Assembly: GCA_944472135.2 (NCBI GenBank)
Contig: OX235263.1
Coordinates: forward strand, 8,725,517-8,789,516
Direction of reading: 5' to 3'
DNA: 64,000 bases
Source of the DNA: Trichobilharzia regenti
Taxonomy: Eukaryota; Platyhelminthes; Trematoda; Strigeidida; Schistosomatidae
Shown here: positions 34,701 through 49,700 of the stretch, piece after piece
Position numbering within the stretch: position 1 is the first letter of the stretch
Layout of the letters: every line of letters starts with the position of its first letter
Position numbers and translations under genes: made by a program
Notes under the pieces: model-generated
Told to the model about the DNA's origin: nothing
Seen by the model: the letters and a program-made list of their open reading frames with translations, nothing else
Database searches by the model: none

Positions 34701-37700
34701 CAGGAAAAAATCACTGCAGTACTGATACTTCTACCCATTTCCCCAGGCTGTAGTAAATGAGAAGCAAGAAACCAAAACAAGGATCCACTGAATGAAAAAC
34801 GATTGGTTCAGCCACTCACTACGCTGTCAAGATCCTTCTCTCATTCCTTGCAGTCTGAATGGTATATAAGCCTTCAGGTTTTTAAGTATCTTTAACAATG
34901 TCGTTTTTTTTAACGGAGTAAGGCTGTTGCCAACATACACGAGCTTCTCTTTCCTCCAGGCTTGCTGTTATTAGATAAACTAGATGAGATTGCATAAGAT
35001 TGCATTGGAAGAAAATTGAGCTGTGACCTCCGACACGGCTGGAAAGTGGAGCATTCTACCAGTGAACCAATGACGCAATACCATATCAAATGGTGTTGCT
35101 TCTCAGTAGTGTAAATTTGCTTCAACCGTTGTCACACATTATTATTATTGTTTCCTTTAATTCCTAGAATAACATAGGGCTTCAGCCAAACGTCTCTATT
35201 GCGTTCGGTTCTCTGCTAGAGTTTTCACGTGGCTCCAAGTCTGTCCACATGCTTTCATCTCCTCTTCACATCACCTCCTCCATGTCACCTAACCCTCGCA
35301 GTGACGACCGAATCGCCGCTTCCGTTTCGGGTTCCACTCGAGAGATGGCTTGTCTAGTGATGTCACTTGATGGTTTCCTCAGAGTATGGCCAGCCAATCC
35401 ACCTCCATTTCTTCCCGCCTATTTGTTTCACAATGGGTTCCTACTGGGTTGATTCGCTCCAAAAGATCCCTGTTGCTGATCTTGTCACATGGTGTTATTT
35501 CAGAAAAAAATTTTTTATCGTTTGCAGTTCATTCTTTTCTTCACTGGACTCTGTTCATATACAGAGTTTTTTGTTGTTTTGACACCACCGAAGTATTAAA
35601 ATAATATTTTACTACTAAACAGCAATCCGTGATGAAGTCTTAAAATACAAATCTAATCCTTACAAACCAACCATTGAAAATTAATCTGATGCTCGCTAGT
35701 AACTTGCGACAGGACGGACTTGCTTGGAGCTATTTCTAGTGAGACGTCCTGACCAGTAAGGTCCATCCGGTCATGTGTGAAGATTCAGTTCCCACCGATG
35801 ACACTGGTTGGTGTCAGTCTCGCTAAATGCATCACAAATTCGTAGAAGTTAGAATCCATGCGCTGGCCATTGATTCGGGTCGGTTCCCAATAGCTGAATG
35901 GCAGACCGGTCCAAACCACTGTTGTTCTTGCTTAAATCAAATTCATCAAGGGGAATAAATCTATGATGGAAAATCACTTTTAATTGCGTACACGACTGCC
36001 TACAAGCTAACACTTCTTCCTTGCACCAACTTCTCTATGTCAACATCTAATGCAAACATGAGAAGATCAGTGGCAGTGACAATGTCTCTGACTGTAGTAT
36101 TGGGTGACATGGGTTTAAATTTCAGAAGGGATATGAGTTTCTTCGAGGTTGCAGATACGCTTTGCCGACTGGTGAGTGCCGACTAGCACGAAACCTTGGT
36201 CAGGCAGGGCTTCCTGTGGTCGATTGCCTCCAACCATCTAATACTAACAATTCACAGTACACCGTGATGGTGAACCACCTAATGGCATGGTGGCCACATC
36301 GCAATTTTGATAGAACCCAATCTACAACAAAGATAGGACTAGACACGTACACAGATTACACTAATTACTAACTACTGTTTAATCAAAAATAGAGAAATAA
36401 ATGTATTCAGGGGAAATATACAGTTAACCTAATCTATTTTGTAAACTATTTGTCTTAGTTATGTATGATAATCTTAGTTTTCTGCCTTCAGGCTATATAA
36501 ACTGTCGACTCTGTTTAGGAATTGATTAGACTGTTTGTTAAAAAGGCTTTCGTATTATTGCACCACCTTTTATTCTAGCATCAAACCTACTTTTTCTTCC
36601 TTAAATATTCTATAATGTTATACAGCGTTTGATCAAAATAGCTGTTTGTTTCTTGGTTTACACTATTTGTACTTCATTACGAAACTAGCGCCTAATAATC
36701 TCATCTAAATATTTCAATAGTTTACCTTTATTACATTTAATTCTAAGCATATAGGCATTAACTTTCAAGAGTTTTGTTTGTAAGGATTAGATTTGTTTAT
36801 ATGAGTTTGACCATGGATTGATATCAGTTAGAGAACCATTGAAAAGCAGCTTTGGCGTAGTGGAGAGCTGTTTCATCCTAGTGCTTGGGAATCATTTAGC
36901 AGGAATCATCGGCCACGCTAAATCATTAGAAATCATTAGAATTCATGCTCTGGCCACTGAATCGGGTCACAGTGGCTGAATGGTATACGACCTAGCACGC
37001 CTTGTAACCGAAAGATCCTGGGTTTGAATCCTGGTGATGGCGGATGCGTATTGCCGATGACTCTCAAATTAGGATGAAACAGCTATTCCGTACTTTCTAG
37101 TTGCTTTTCAACGTCTCTCCAACTGATATCAATCCGTGATCAACTTGTCAAAAATTATTATTGAAATATCGATTTGCAGGGATTTGATTGGTTACAGGAT
37201 TTCATCATGAACTAACATCTGTTGCGCTATATGTATATCACGAATTGGCAAAATTTGGAGATCATGCGCCATTAGAATGGATTCTGATGGCTAACCGTGT
37301 ATCTGGAAGGTGATCCTGAGTTCGAACCCTGGTGGTGGGCACGCACTGAGGAAGAGTGCCAAACTAGGAGAAAACAGGACTCCGGCACTGGCTTCCAAAT
37401 GGTTTACTACCCAATGTCTGCTCATGATGAAATCCTGTAAAGAATAATTATTATTATTTTTAATTATAAACAAAATTATTTTCAAAAACCGCGAAATTCA
37501 AGTAAAATCAAACTCATTTGAACTTACATATTTACATTGATACGTGGTGAGTATTTTAATAATGCCATTAATTTTGATGTATATTGTTTTGGTGAAACAT
37601 AATAATGTACATATCCCCAATAATCCATCCATCCTGTATGAAATTCGCTAGCGATCTGTTCAAATAGTAATAATAATAGAGGATTATGTGTAAATAATCT

Positions 37701-40700
37701 CTTATTTTTAATTTATTCACATTAGAATTGTTGACTACTATATCATACGTTCAACCTCGCTAGTTCTCTAGCTGATCCCAAGCCGGGTAAAGAAGGAGGG
37801 TTTGGTGTGGAGCTAGCGAACCCCGCTCCCTCACCACTAAACCTATCAAACCGCTAGAGAGACTTGAACAAGACAAAAATTCAAAGAACAATCTTATTCT
37901 TCGCTGAAATCGGAGAAGCGAAAAGACACACAGGGCTGGTTAGTGAAAGCCGGTGTTCAGGAAGCCCCGAGACCGGCTATGAAGGCTTTCCAGGCAGCCA
38001 CCAAAATGAGAAGATATGGCACAGAAATGCTGGGTATCTGCGAGAGCAGAAGAAATGGACGAGTGCCAACTAGCACGATAACTAGGTCAGGCAAGGCTTT
38101 CTATGGCCGATTGCCTTCAACTATCTTATCCCTTAAGATTGTCCACAGCATGACTAGTATCCAACAGATGATGCGCAACCGCACTGTTTAATACCTGTAA
38201 ACCCTTTATATTTCAACCTCTTTGATATGTCTTCAAAAATGAGGACAATAACTCTTTCCTCTGTTCTTCGAATGTGTCTGTGTGCTTTGGCACGTACATG
38301 TAAATTGGTAGACACAGTTGGAAGTAACATGAAGTGTAAGTTTGTCCATATTTGACTGTTTTAAACAACCAGTCGTTTAATAAACACAAATAAACTTGGC
38401 AGCTTGATATATTCTTTTCAGTGCACCTTATCCTGGTGCCTTTGCCATCCTTGCCTTATTCAAATTTACCGATGGGAAGAATTGTATGAAGATATCACAT
38501 CTACACCCTGGAAATGACAATACATAAGTCGGTAAATACTATACGAACCTTGATATGAGAATAAACCTCGAGCACTATGGTGGTAGAGTATAACTCCAGT
38601 ATGGACAAAATGTTATTTTGATCAGTCACACAGTGTGTTGTACAGTAATATTTACTGATGACCAAGTTTCGAGCACAATCGATTATTGCCACTCACAATC
38701 GTATCAAGTCACTCACTCACACAACTTTCTTGCTTCATTAATATACATGAGGGAAATTGACTAGACATTTGAATAAAAACCAATATGAGATAATGTACAT
38801 TCAGAAGTAATAATATTGGTGTTGTCAATCAAATACAATTAGATGCATTTATAGTGAAATAAATAAATAACTTGTTAGAATGTTATAAAGTATGTGAAGT
38901 GAAATAGAATTTTAAGATTATTTATCATCCTACTCTGATTTGACTGACTGGTGGTAATAATATCTTCCATATCACTGGTATTTTCATTGAGTCATTTCTG
39001 TTGTGCGTGTGTTGGGTGTTGGTAGACTTTATGAACCACGATTCAGTAATCAACCTCTCTCTCTCCATCTACCTATATGACTTCTTAGGATTTTGACTGT
39101 CTCCCACCCTTAACGACCTAGGAATCGACTTGTTATCAGGGAATAGTCTTATGGACTTAGAATATGCAGATGATATAGTCCTTCTAGGCGGGGATGCTGA
39201 CAAAATGAAGAGTCTTCTGAACACCTTGAGCAGCAATCTTCGTATGTTTGGCATGCAATTCGCCCCTGCAAAATGTAAGATGCTGCTACAGGACTGGACT
39301 ACGTCAACTACTAGTTTAGTGATAGGGAGTGAAGTGGTAGAACATGTTGACCACTTCACCTATTTGGAAAGTTGTATCAGCACCAACGGATTGATGGCGA
39401 CGAAATCTCAGCACGGATCCAAAAAGCTCGAGCTGCTTTCGGTAACTTACACCATCTCTGGCGTAGGCGTGACATCCGGCTATCAACCAAGGGACGTGTG
39501 TACTGCTCAGCAGTTCGCTCCGTCCTTCTCTATGGCTCTGAAACATGGCCAATACGAGTTGAAGACATGAAAAGGTTGACTGCCTTCAATCATAGATGTC
39601 TGCGATCTCTTTCTCATGTTAGGTGGTATAATAAGGTAAGTAATGTTGACGTTGGGCGTAGAGTGTTGGGCAAACAGGGAAAATCAATCGACGAGGCTAT
39701 AAAGTTACATAGATTGAGATGGCTAGGTCGCGTGGTGCGCATGCCTAGCCATCGCCTCCCCCGCCGACGGGCATTACTAGCTGATATACGTACAGGTTGT
39801 AAAAGAGTAAGTGGTGGTGGCCAAACAAAACATGGCACCAATCCATGAAATCCTAGACAGTTAAACTAAGTCAGGTAGGAAGATGCAGACTTCCGGGTTG
39901 GGGCCATCGGGACTCTAAGAATCAATCAGTGGCTGGAGACGATCGGTGACATGGCTCAAAATCGTTGGCAATGGTCAGCGCAGATGTATTCAGTCTCTGT
40001 AATCTTTCATATTCCTTTCTACCATTACCCATTCAGAATCACTCTTATACTTGTCAAAGTCTACTGATTCTCTTCACTCATCTTCTTGTCTACCTTTGTG
40101 TATGGTATTTGGAAGGCGGCAACTCGAACTGGTGCACTTCGGTGCCAAGTTCTATGTTAAATACCGACAGACAGATAGACCCACCCTTTTTTGTAATTGT
40201 ATGTTAATGCATGCAATACAGTTGCTGAGCTTTTTCCAAATTAATTATCCTCACGGAGTAAATCATTCTACACTTAGCTAAATTCTTATCTTCTGATAAT
40301 CTAACTACCGCCGACCTACTAGTTTGACCCATGTAGTTGACCTCACAGTCATTGCAGGGTATTTTTGTAAGTTACATTATTTTGTCTAATTCGGTCAACC
40401 AGCAGGGTCCTTTGGATTACAGACAGCTTGTCCAACCTGAGTGAATCTGTAGGTTTGAATGCCAGCCTAATTCTTGCTCTATATATAACACTGTATGATT
40501 CTACCAAAAGAAGCAAAATTTCATCCATTAATGGAGTTACACAAACATTCTTATACCATCTGTACTGAAATTTCATCAAAAATAATTTTCATACATTTGG
40601 TTCCCTTGATAAATTTCGATAAAGAAAGATAGACCAGATTTGCAGTACAAAATGATATCATCATTCTATTTCACAGGTTCTCACCAGCTAACTGAAAACT

Positions 40701-43700
40701 ACCTGAAATTACAATGGTTTTAAATAACAACATTTCATACTTCAATGTTTGAAAGGTAATAGAGAAAACATTATAAGGTGAACTCATCATCAATTTATAT
40801 ACTATCAAACTATGAAAAAAGAAAAAAGAAAGGGGATGAGAGAAGATAGAAAACAGAAAAAGAAATCTAATAAACAGTGTCAACATGGCAACTCAAGAAA
40901 GTCAGTGTTCCATATTAGTTTGTTTATTAGATGTCTCACGCAGCGATAAAGCAGTATTATTTACTGGATAACGTTTCGAACACAATCCATTATTGTTCAT
41001 AATCATATCAATTTTGATCACACGACTTTGAAACTTGCGTTTTATAGTTTTCTTTGTTTTCTCCAATTTGTCGTCGTTGGGGTAGTAGAATTTTCCAGAT
41101 ATCTGTCTGGGACAGGTGATGAATCATTCCTATTACATGTATTCTGTCTCAGTTGATTCGATAAACAAAGCTTCTGTTATCAATCTCTCCCTCCACCCTG
41201 CTGTGACATTAGATTTTAAATGTCATCCTATCCCATCCAGCCTATTGTATGGTTGTGCGTAACTGCATGTAGTGCTATAGCTGAACTATTCTCTAGATTT
41301 CTTGTCTTGTTTTGGTCAACCAATGATTCAACACCTGTCCCAGACGAATATCTGGGAAATTGTACTGCCCCAACGACGACAAATTGAAGAAAACAAAGAA
41401 AACTATAAAACTCAAGTTTCAAAGTCGCGTGATTATAACTGATGAGATGATTATGAATAAAAATGGATTGTGTTCGAAACTGTGTCATTCAGTAAATAGT
41501 AATACTGTTTCACTCACTGTGTGATACATCTAATATACAAACTAATATGGAATTACTTGCTACCACAGTGCCCAAGTTCTACACATATACTAACAAGGTC
41601 AATGTTCATCAGTCTGAAAACTTTCTTAGTGAGCTGAGCTCACCAGTGTGTATGACTAATCAGTGTAATGAAAGTTATGGTTATGGTTACCAAGCGAGTG
41701 AGAGATTGACCACACTCTCTTTCTGTCTTATAATGTCTTCTCTATTACTTTTTAAACATTAAAGTATGAAATGTTGTTATTTAAAACCATTGTAATTTCA
41801 GGTAGTTTGCAGTTAGCTGGTGGAACCTGTGAAATAGAATGATGATGGCATCATTTTATACTGCAAATCTGATCTTTCTTTCTCTATCGAAAAATAATTT
41901 TTAAATATAGAAAAAACAAAATAAAACTGTTCTCAGAAGATTACGCTTTTTTCTTTCTTTCGTTGTTTTAGTGTTTAGAGTCATTTGAAACACTGAATTT
42001 AAATGAATCATTATAAGAAATTATTCAAAATAAAAATTCAGAGAGCGTTTATAACATCATAAAATCAAAACAAGATTTTAATGATGAATTGGCTTCGGTG
42101 TTTTACTGACAGATTGAAGACATAATTACTTTTCGATGAAAAAAGAAAAACGAAGAGAAATAAAACAATTTTTATTTTACTGTCATTAACACACGAGTTA
42201 CACGATTACTGTTATGGGGGATGGGGGTGTGAGGCTTTACTTGATGGTCATAAGAATAATCAGAATAATAATAATTGCAGATATATTCATGTCAAAATTG
42301 CAGAAACCAATTCCAGGGAATGCTAGGAGAATTTATGCTATATAAACGTCGTTATGTGGATCATACACTCGCTAATTATTGGTAATAATAGTAAGTCTAT
42401 TAGAAACTTTATTATTATTACTATTGTTCTCTTGGGTTCCTATTGGAACATAGGGCTTCAACTGCACCTCTCCACTTGCCACTTCTGTCTTCCTTTTCCT
42501 GTACTTTTCACCTGCATCTGTGTTAGTCCATTCTGTTTCAACTCCTCTTCCTCTTCACACGATCTCCTCCATGTCACCCTTGTACTAACGTTCAACTAGC
42601 CGCTTCCCTTTCGGCCTGCTTCCACTCGAACAAAGGCCTGACGCGCGCGCGATGTCACCCAGCGCGATGCCTCCTCAGTGAGCGAGTGTCCAATTCATCT
42701 CAATCCATTTTCTCCTGCATATTTGTTGGTTGGCAATTGGTTCTTGTTTTTTTTTGTTTGTTCCCATTGTTTCCCATAGTTGGTGGTGATTCTTTCCGTC
42801 CCAGCCATCTGATCTACAGTATAGAGCCAGCGAAGACAGTTGTTTGTTGATAAAGGTAGGTCTGCAACAGGCTGTTGGAAATATTCTTTGTAATCCGCCC
42901 GCCAACTTTCTGATCCGTTCCGTATGGAAGAACTGACTGACTTGGCGTTGTTTGTATTGTAAATCCGACTGAATTTTGTTGTTGATGCCGGCTAGCTGAA
43001 TGACGAAGATTTCCAGATTGGTTTCAGTTGATTGATGAATGTGTGTGTTTCTCGCCTTCCCGATTCTCGCTCGATTTGACATTGTCGTCCGTTCCTGTGG
43101 CCTGTAGTTGAGACAATGCTCCCTAGATAAGTGAGTGAGTGAAGTAACATCTTTCAAATCACTCGAGTTGATGGTGATTGACGCTGGATGTTGCTGCAGT
43201 TACTGTTGTTTGTTGGTTATTTTCATCACCTCCGTCTTGTCTATGTTCACCTGGAGTCCTGTCTTCTCCCTCTGCTTCTTCGGCCAGTCTGTCGGTTTTC
43301 GCTTGTAAGTCTTCTGTTTTGTGTGAAATCAAGCATAAATCATTCACGCGCGAAATCCAGTTCTTCTAGGCTCTTCACGTCGGTCCAGGATATCTTTATT
43401 ACTCTATTTTATAATATTCATCCAAATATCCGAGTGTGACTTCCAAACTCGAATCGAATAACAAACTCGGTTTCCTCGATATTACAATGACCAAGAGAGA
43501 CAATTCAGCCATCTATATTTCGTAAACAGACATGGAGTGGACAATATCTTCATTTTACCAGTTTTGTTCCTATACAGTATAAACGTTGCTCCACCGTGGA
43601 ATGTTTGTTTTCAAGGGCCCACAAAATATGTACGAGCGACACATTGATGGATGAGCTTCGACATATACATTCGAATTTCCTAGCTAATGGTTATCCAGAA

Positions 43701-46700
43701 AACTTACTTTATCAGTCGTCACAGTAAGCAAAGACGCCATATTGAAAAGACAGCTTCTGTACCAAAGAAAACTATCTTTACTAGCCTACCACTCAAGGGT
43801 GCAGTTGACAGCTCGAAGATTTTGGTCAGCCATCAAACGCATATTCTACACGACATCTCTTTACTTCACACGCCGAATATTTTCGATCGCATACTATATA
43901 GGCAGAACCAATAGAACGTTCCAATTTTGTCGAAAAGAACGTGTTCCAAAATGGTTATTAGAACACAGAAAATCCCAATGCAATTATTAATCTGAATAGA
44001 AATCAAGCATCACCCATTGCAGAGCACTTATTAATGTCAGGTCACAAGATCAATATTAATTAATGACTGTGGCACAATTATTTTATCACATAGCTCTAAT
44101 TCAAAGTTGGTTATTGAAGGTGATGGAAGCCCTTTGGAGGATTAACCACATACATCCTAAACTATGTGTACAGAAAAACCAATGGACTTCAAACTTCGTC
44201 TACCATAGACTCCCTGACCTATTTAAATGTGATTGGTCATTAGTACGCACTTTTGTTTTGTACAACTGAGTAATTTTATTTTATTGTATTATTGTGAACC
44301 ATGCTCCTAGTTGTTAAGCGACTGTAAAAAAACTACGAAATGAAGATATCATCTCGTGAAATTTGTCTTCTAAATGCCTTATTCAAATAATAATAGTAAT
44401 AGCTTTATATTCTGCATTAATGTTTATATAATGTACAGAATTTTCAGCGGAGTCTACCGCATGGTGTTTTCGCTTCCTCGTCCAAGATCTTCAAATAAAA
44501 ATGATTAATCGACTGACAGTAGATCACGCAGGACACACTTCTCTCTCCCTTTAAGCGTAGACCAATCCATCATTATAATGTCTTAGATGAGTACACGACA
44601 GCATTTTATTGATAAATGCCAATTATAAAACGTTCAAGGGTACATTTTGTGAACTAAGGACACTACTCAGGAACATTTCTTTCATGTTCTAGGATAAGTT
44701 GCCATTCATTGAGGATAATGCTTTTCCTCTGACGTTTAGTTAAAAACTTACGAAAACGCAGCGTGTAAGCACTTTAAATACTCACCAGAGTAGACAATAC
44801 TATAGAAGGTAATATTTTACTAGTTATTCAATTCGATATTGGATTTTCCAGTCAGTTGATTGGATAGGAGTGCTCTGTCTGGGGCTGACATGTCTGTCGG
44901 CTTCTTGTGCAGATGTTTCGACGATGTCTGGACATTTAATTAGAAGAAGCCGACATGTCAATGTGGGACCAAGCAATTCGGTCTAATCAGTTGACGGGAA
45001 AATCCAGAAGTTAGTTAAATAATGAATATGACACACTGCACTAGAGGTGGCTTTCGTGGACCAAATGGTCTAGTGGATAACGGTCTGGCGCTTGAAACTA
45101 TGAGCACCGGATTCGAGTCTCAGTGGGAACGTCATCACTCACTGCGGAATGCAGGTACATCGGCTACTGACGAGTCTCAAATAGGGTGAAATACGCGTTA
45201 TCCTGGATTCCACTGCTTGTCACCACCCACCAATAAACTTCATATTTTATTAGGTTTAAACAAAGTCAACAGCAGAAACTATATACAATATATATACATA
45301 CTGGTGGAGGTTTACAGCAGCCCAAGTTTTAAGCTGACTGCCAAAGATGGAATAATATACTCCATCATCTAATAATTTAAAGTGATGCACTTTTAAATGA
45401 AGTCAGTATGTTTTAAAATTGCTTATCCCTTTTATGTTTTGTTTTGTTTTCATGAGGTGAAGAATGTTTTTTGAATGGAGGCAAAAGTTTTAAATTATGT
45501 CGTGAACTATGTATTCATTGACTGGTGAATAACCACAATAACTTATCTGACTGATATCCGAATATAGACCAAAAGACGTGTGTACTCCCCAGCAAACCGC
45601 TGTGAAACATGGCCATCGAAGATGGAAGACATGAACAGGTTGCCTAGCTATCTTTGATCATAGGTGTCTGCGTTCTATCTCCCGTGTGAAATGGTATAAT
45701 AGGTTGAGCAATATTGAGGTGAGGCCCCGATAGGTGAAAGGGGAAATCAATAGACGAGGCTGTGAAGTTACATCGACTGAGATGGTTAAGACATGTGTAA
45801 GCCATGAATTCCTAGCCATCCATTCTCTTCCTCAACGGGAAATGTTAGCTGACATAAGGTGGATCAGGTTGGAAAAGAGATAGCTAGTGGAGGTCAAAGT
45901 AAAACCAACATGGCTTCATTAGTCAATGAAGAAATCCACAACGGTTAGTTTAAGTCAGCCAGCCACGTAGGAAGGTGTAGACTTCCTGATTGGCTGGAGT
46001 CCTCAGGAAGGTAAACACCAATGGAGGCTGTGAACAATTGGTGATACGGCTTAAACTCATTGTTCTCAATGGTGCAGCTGAATCTACTCCTTGTGACTTA
46101 TAATACCCAATAAAACTATATTGTTCTTCAAAATTACTATTCATTTGGCCTTATATCTCTGTTTACTGTCTCTATTTTGCATTTCTTTTTGCTTTCTTCT
46201 TCTTCTTCTTCTCTGGTTTTGTGTGCTGAGTGAAGTGTGGCTACTCGAACTGCTGCACTCGGTGCGAAGTTCTGTGTTGAAACCAGCCAGTCAGTCAGAC
46301 AGACTAAGTTAAAAGTCGTTTTGTAGGACTTTCTCAAATGTTGTGATGTAATCCCAATATTAACGCCTTCTGTGAATAAAGGGTCTTCAGAACATTGAAA
46401 ATATTTTTGGAACTCACAAGAGGTGGCTCTCGTGACCCAAGTGGTCCAGTGGATAACGCCTTGACGTTTGATACTATGGGCCCTTGGTTCGAGCGCCGAT
46501 GGGAACATCATCACTCACTGCGGTATGCAGGTACATCCACTGGCTGATGAGTCCCAAATAGGACGAAATGCGCATCCTGGATTCCACTCCTAGTCACCAT
46601 CCACCAACTAACTTTTGAGTACATGCCCAGGCATCGTCGAAGCATCTACACAAGAAGCCGACAGACATGTCAACCTGAGACCGAGCACATCCGTTCAATC

Positions 46701-49700
46701 AATCGACGGGAAAATCTAAAATTATATTAAATTAGTGATCAGGTAGTCAACCAAAATTCAAGCTGTTTGGATTCATTCGGCTATCTGAACTAAAATAAAC
46801 CGGTTATAGCGTTAATGAGAGCTCAACTCCAAACAAGTGAAATGGCTGTCACGTTTTCAGATCATTTTAATGTGTCTAGAAAACTCCAATATTTCACCTG
46901 AATGATTTTCAACTACTTAAATTAGCAAATCAGTAGTATATATCGATTATTCAAAATATTTTGTTAAAATTTATCAACTAACTGTTGTCATTGAACATTA
47001 ACAATTAGGAAGTAAATGTACAGGTTATTTTACAATGTGAAAATTACACGTGGAATTGTATTTTTTTTAAATTAGTACAATTATTATGAAAATTTTGTTG
47101 GAAATCAAAAAGTGTAATACTATTGTATTATCAAAATGCAGCATAACCTGTTCAATTGCCTATAGATTGAATGTCAGTAAGTACACTGGTGTATTTATTA
47201 CACTGTAATCCAAGGGTAACTAGATGGCATGAATAGGCATACATGTGAATGATATTAATCATCATTGGTTTTACAACAACAGCAGTCGTAATCTAGTCAC
47301 CTTAGATGTTTAAAAATAAATTAAGTCTATGTAAATAAGGGCGTGCCATAGACAATTATACATCTCATCCAACAGTTATACGACAATGCTGCATGCCAAG
47401 TAATCCACAACGGGAAACTTACAGAATCCTTCGAAGTGAGAACGGGAGTGAGGCAAGGCTGTCTACTATCACCAATGATCTTCCTGATAGCAGTAGATTG
47501 GATAATGTGACAGTAAACGGGCAATCAGGAAACAGGCATAAAATGGACTCACATAAAAAGAGACTTGGAGGATCTAGACTTCGCCGATGACATATGTCTG
47601 ATTTCTCACAAACTGGAAGATATGCTAGCGAAAAGCAACCAGCTGGCAGAAGAAGCATCAAAGATAGGACTTCAGGTGAACACAGAGAAAACTGAGGTGA
47701 TGAAGATTCCTGGCCAACACCAACAGTGACAGCAACAACAACAGGCAACAGACAACAATCAGCCAGCATAAATGGGAGGAGCCTGAAAGAAACAACCTCC
47801 TTCACCTACCGACCTGGGAAGCTTCGTTTCATCTACAGGCGGACGGAACTGATGACGACATCATCAAAGCGAGAATCGAGAAAGCATGACAAGCTTTCAT
47901 TTCTCCCAAGTCTGTGTGGAGGTGATGAGCAGCACTCAGAATCAAAGATAAGATCCGGATCTTCAACTCCAATATGCAGTCAGCGCAACTTAATATGCGG
48001 GTCAGAGACTTGGCGCGTCATGAAGAGCAGCTCAAATAAACTAAAGGCCTTCATCAACAGCTGTCTCTGCTCAATTATTTGCTCGAGATCAGATGGCCGG
48101 CTAGAAAAGATCAGCAACAGGGGTCTCTGGCAATCAGTGAACCAACACAGCAGGAACCGATTGTGAAACAAATACGCAGGAAGAAATGGAGATGGATTGG
48201 CTGGCCATACTCTGAGGAAACCATCAAGTGACATCACTAGACAAGCCAGTGCTCGAGTGAAACCCGACTGAATGGGAAGCGGCGAGTTGGTCGTCAGTGC
48301 AAGGGTGACTTGGAGGAGGTCATGTGAAGAGGAGATGAAAGCATGTGGGCAGACTTTGAGCCGGCTGAAAAAGTTGGCAGAAAGCAGAAGGCGATGAAGA
48401 TGCGCAGCTGAAGCCCTATTTTCTTCTAGGAATGAAAGGATATAATAATAATAATGTAAATAAATAATGCATCAAGTCACAGTTGACTATGGTATTCACT
48501 AGGATGGTCGTAATTTGAACAGTACTAATATGACTGAGTGAATAATAAGCAATCAACTTTACCATAGAAAAAGAAAGTAATGACTGTATCTCATTCCTAG
48601 ACGTCTTCATGGCAAGGAAAGAAGATGGTACACTAAGAAGGAGTGTGTATAGGAAACCTACAACAACAACAGGTCAGTACACTCATTTTTTAGTTTTGTA
48701 CCTTTGAAATATAGGCGTAACCTGGTAAAGTGTCTGGTTCATAAGGCAGGGTCAATCTGTTCAGACGACTGCCTCAATGAGGAGTTTAAGATTATTAGAG
48801 AATTGCTTACAAAACACCGTTATCCAGATTAATTCATTGAGAAAAATATGAATTCAGCACCTGGGGAGAGTCAATATAGCAACAGTTCCGAAAAAACCAA
48901 TATTCATAAAACTGAAGTTCCTCGGTGACAAGATCAGCGAAATAATAACACAGCGAACACCTGAAGAATGCAGTTAAAAGAGCTCATTATGCAGCAGAGG
49001 TACGTTGTCTCTTCGCAACCACCCCTATTCTACGTTCGAGAAATAAGGATAAACTACCTAAATTCTCCTCCTCTATGTGTATCTATCAGTTTGATTGCAG
49101 CTACGGAGCCAGCTACATTAGGCGTACAATTAGACAGGTTCATTATCGGATTTCCGAACATCATCCAGCATGGTTAAGCAAGGGACAAACAAGATCTATT
49201 CGTAACTAGCTCTATTGTAGCACACCTTGTAGATAGTGAGCATAAGGTTGATGTTAATACAGCATTTAAAATAATAAGTTTGCCGCGTTGACTACTCAGA
49301 GGGAATTCGTGTCACATTTCCTGCACTACTTCTTAGTATTGTGACTGAATGAATTCTTTTCAGTGATTTCAATCTCAAAAGCTGTACAATCACATTTATA
49401 TACATTAGTTTTACATGGATTCAATTGTTATTACTTTTTTTACGAGTTGATCACAGATTGATATCAGTTCGAGAACCATTGAAAACAAGCAGGGAGTACT
49501 GGACAGCTGCTGTTTCATCCTAGCTTGGGAATCATCGGCAGTACGCACCCACTGGGTTTCGAACCCAGGACCTTCCGGTTACAAGGCAAGCTCGTATACC
49601 ATTCAGCCACTGGGACCCGATTCAATGGCTCGTGAATTCTAACTTCTACCAATTCGTGATTTAGCGCGACCCCAACCATTGTCGTTGGTGGGACATCCAC

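Noticed and set aside
43178..43439. Plus-strand open frames rich in Ser/Leu/Cys
   Set aside because: Antisense to RTE-B10, which carries recognisable RTE sequence on the minus strand.
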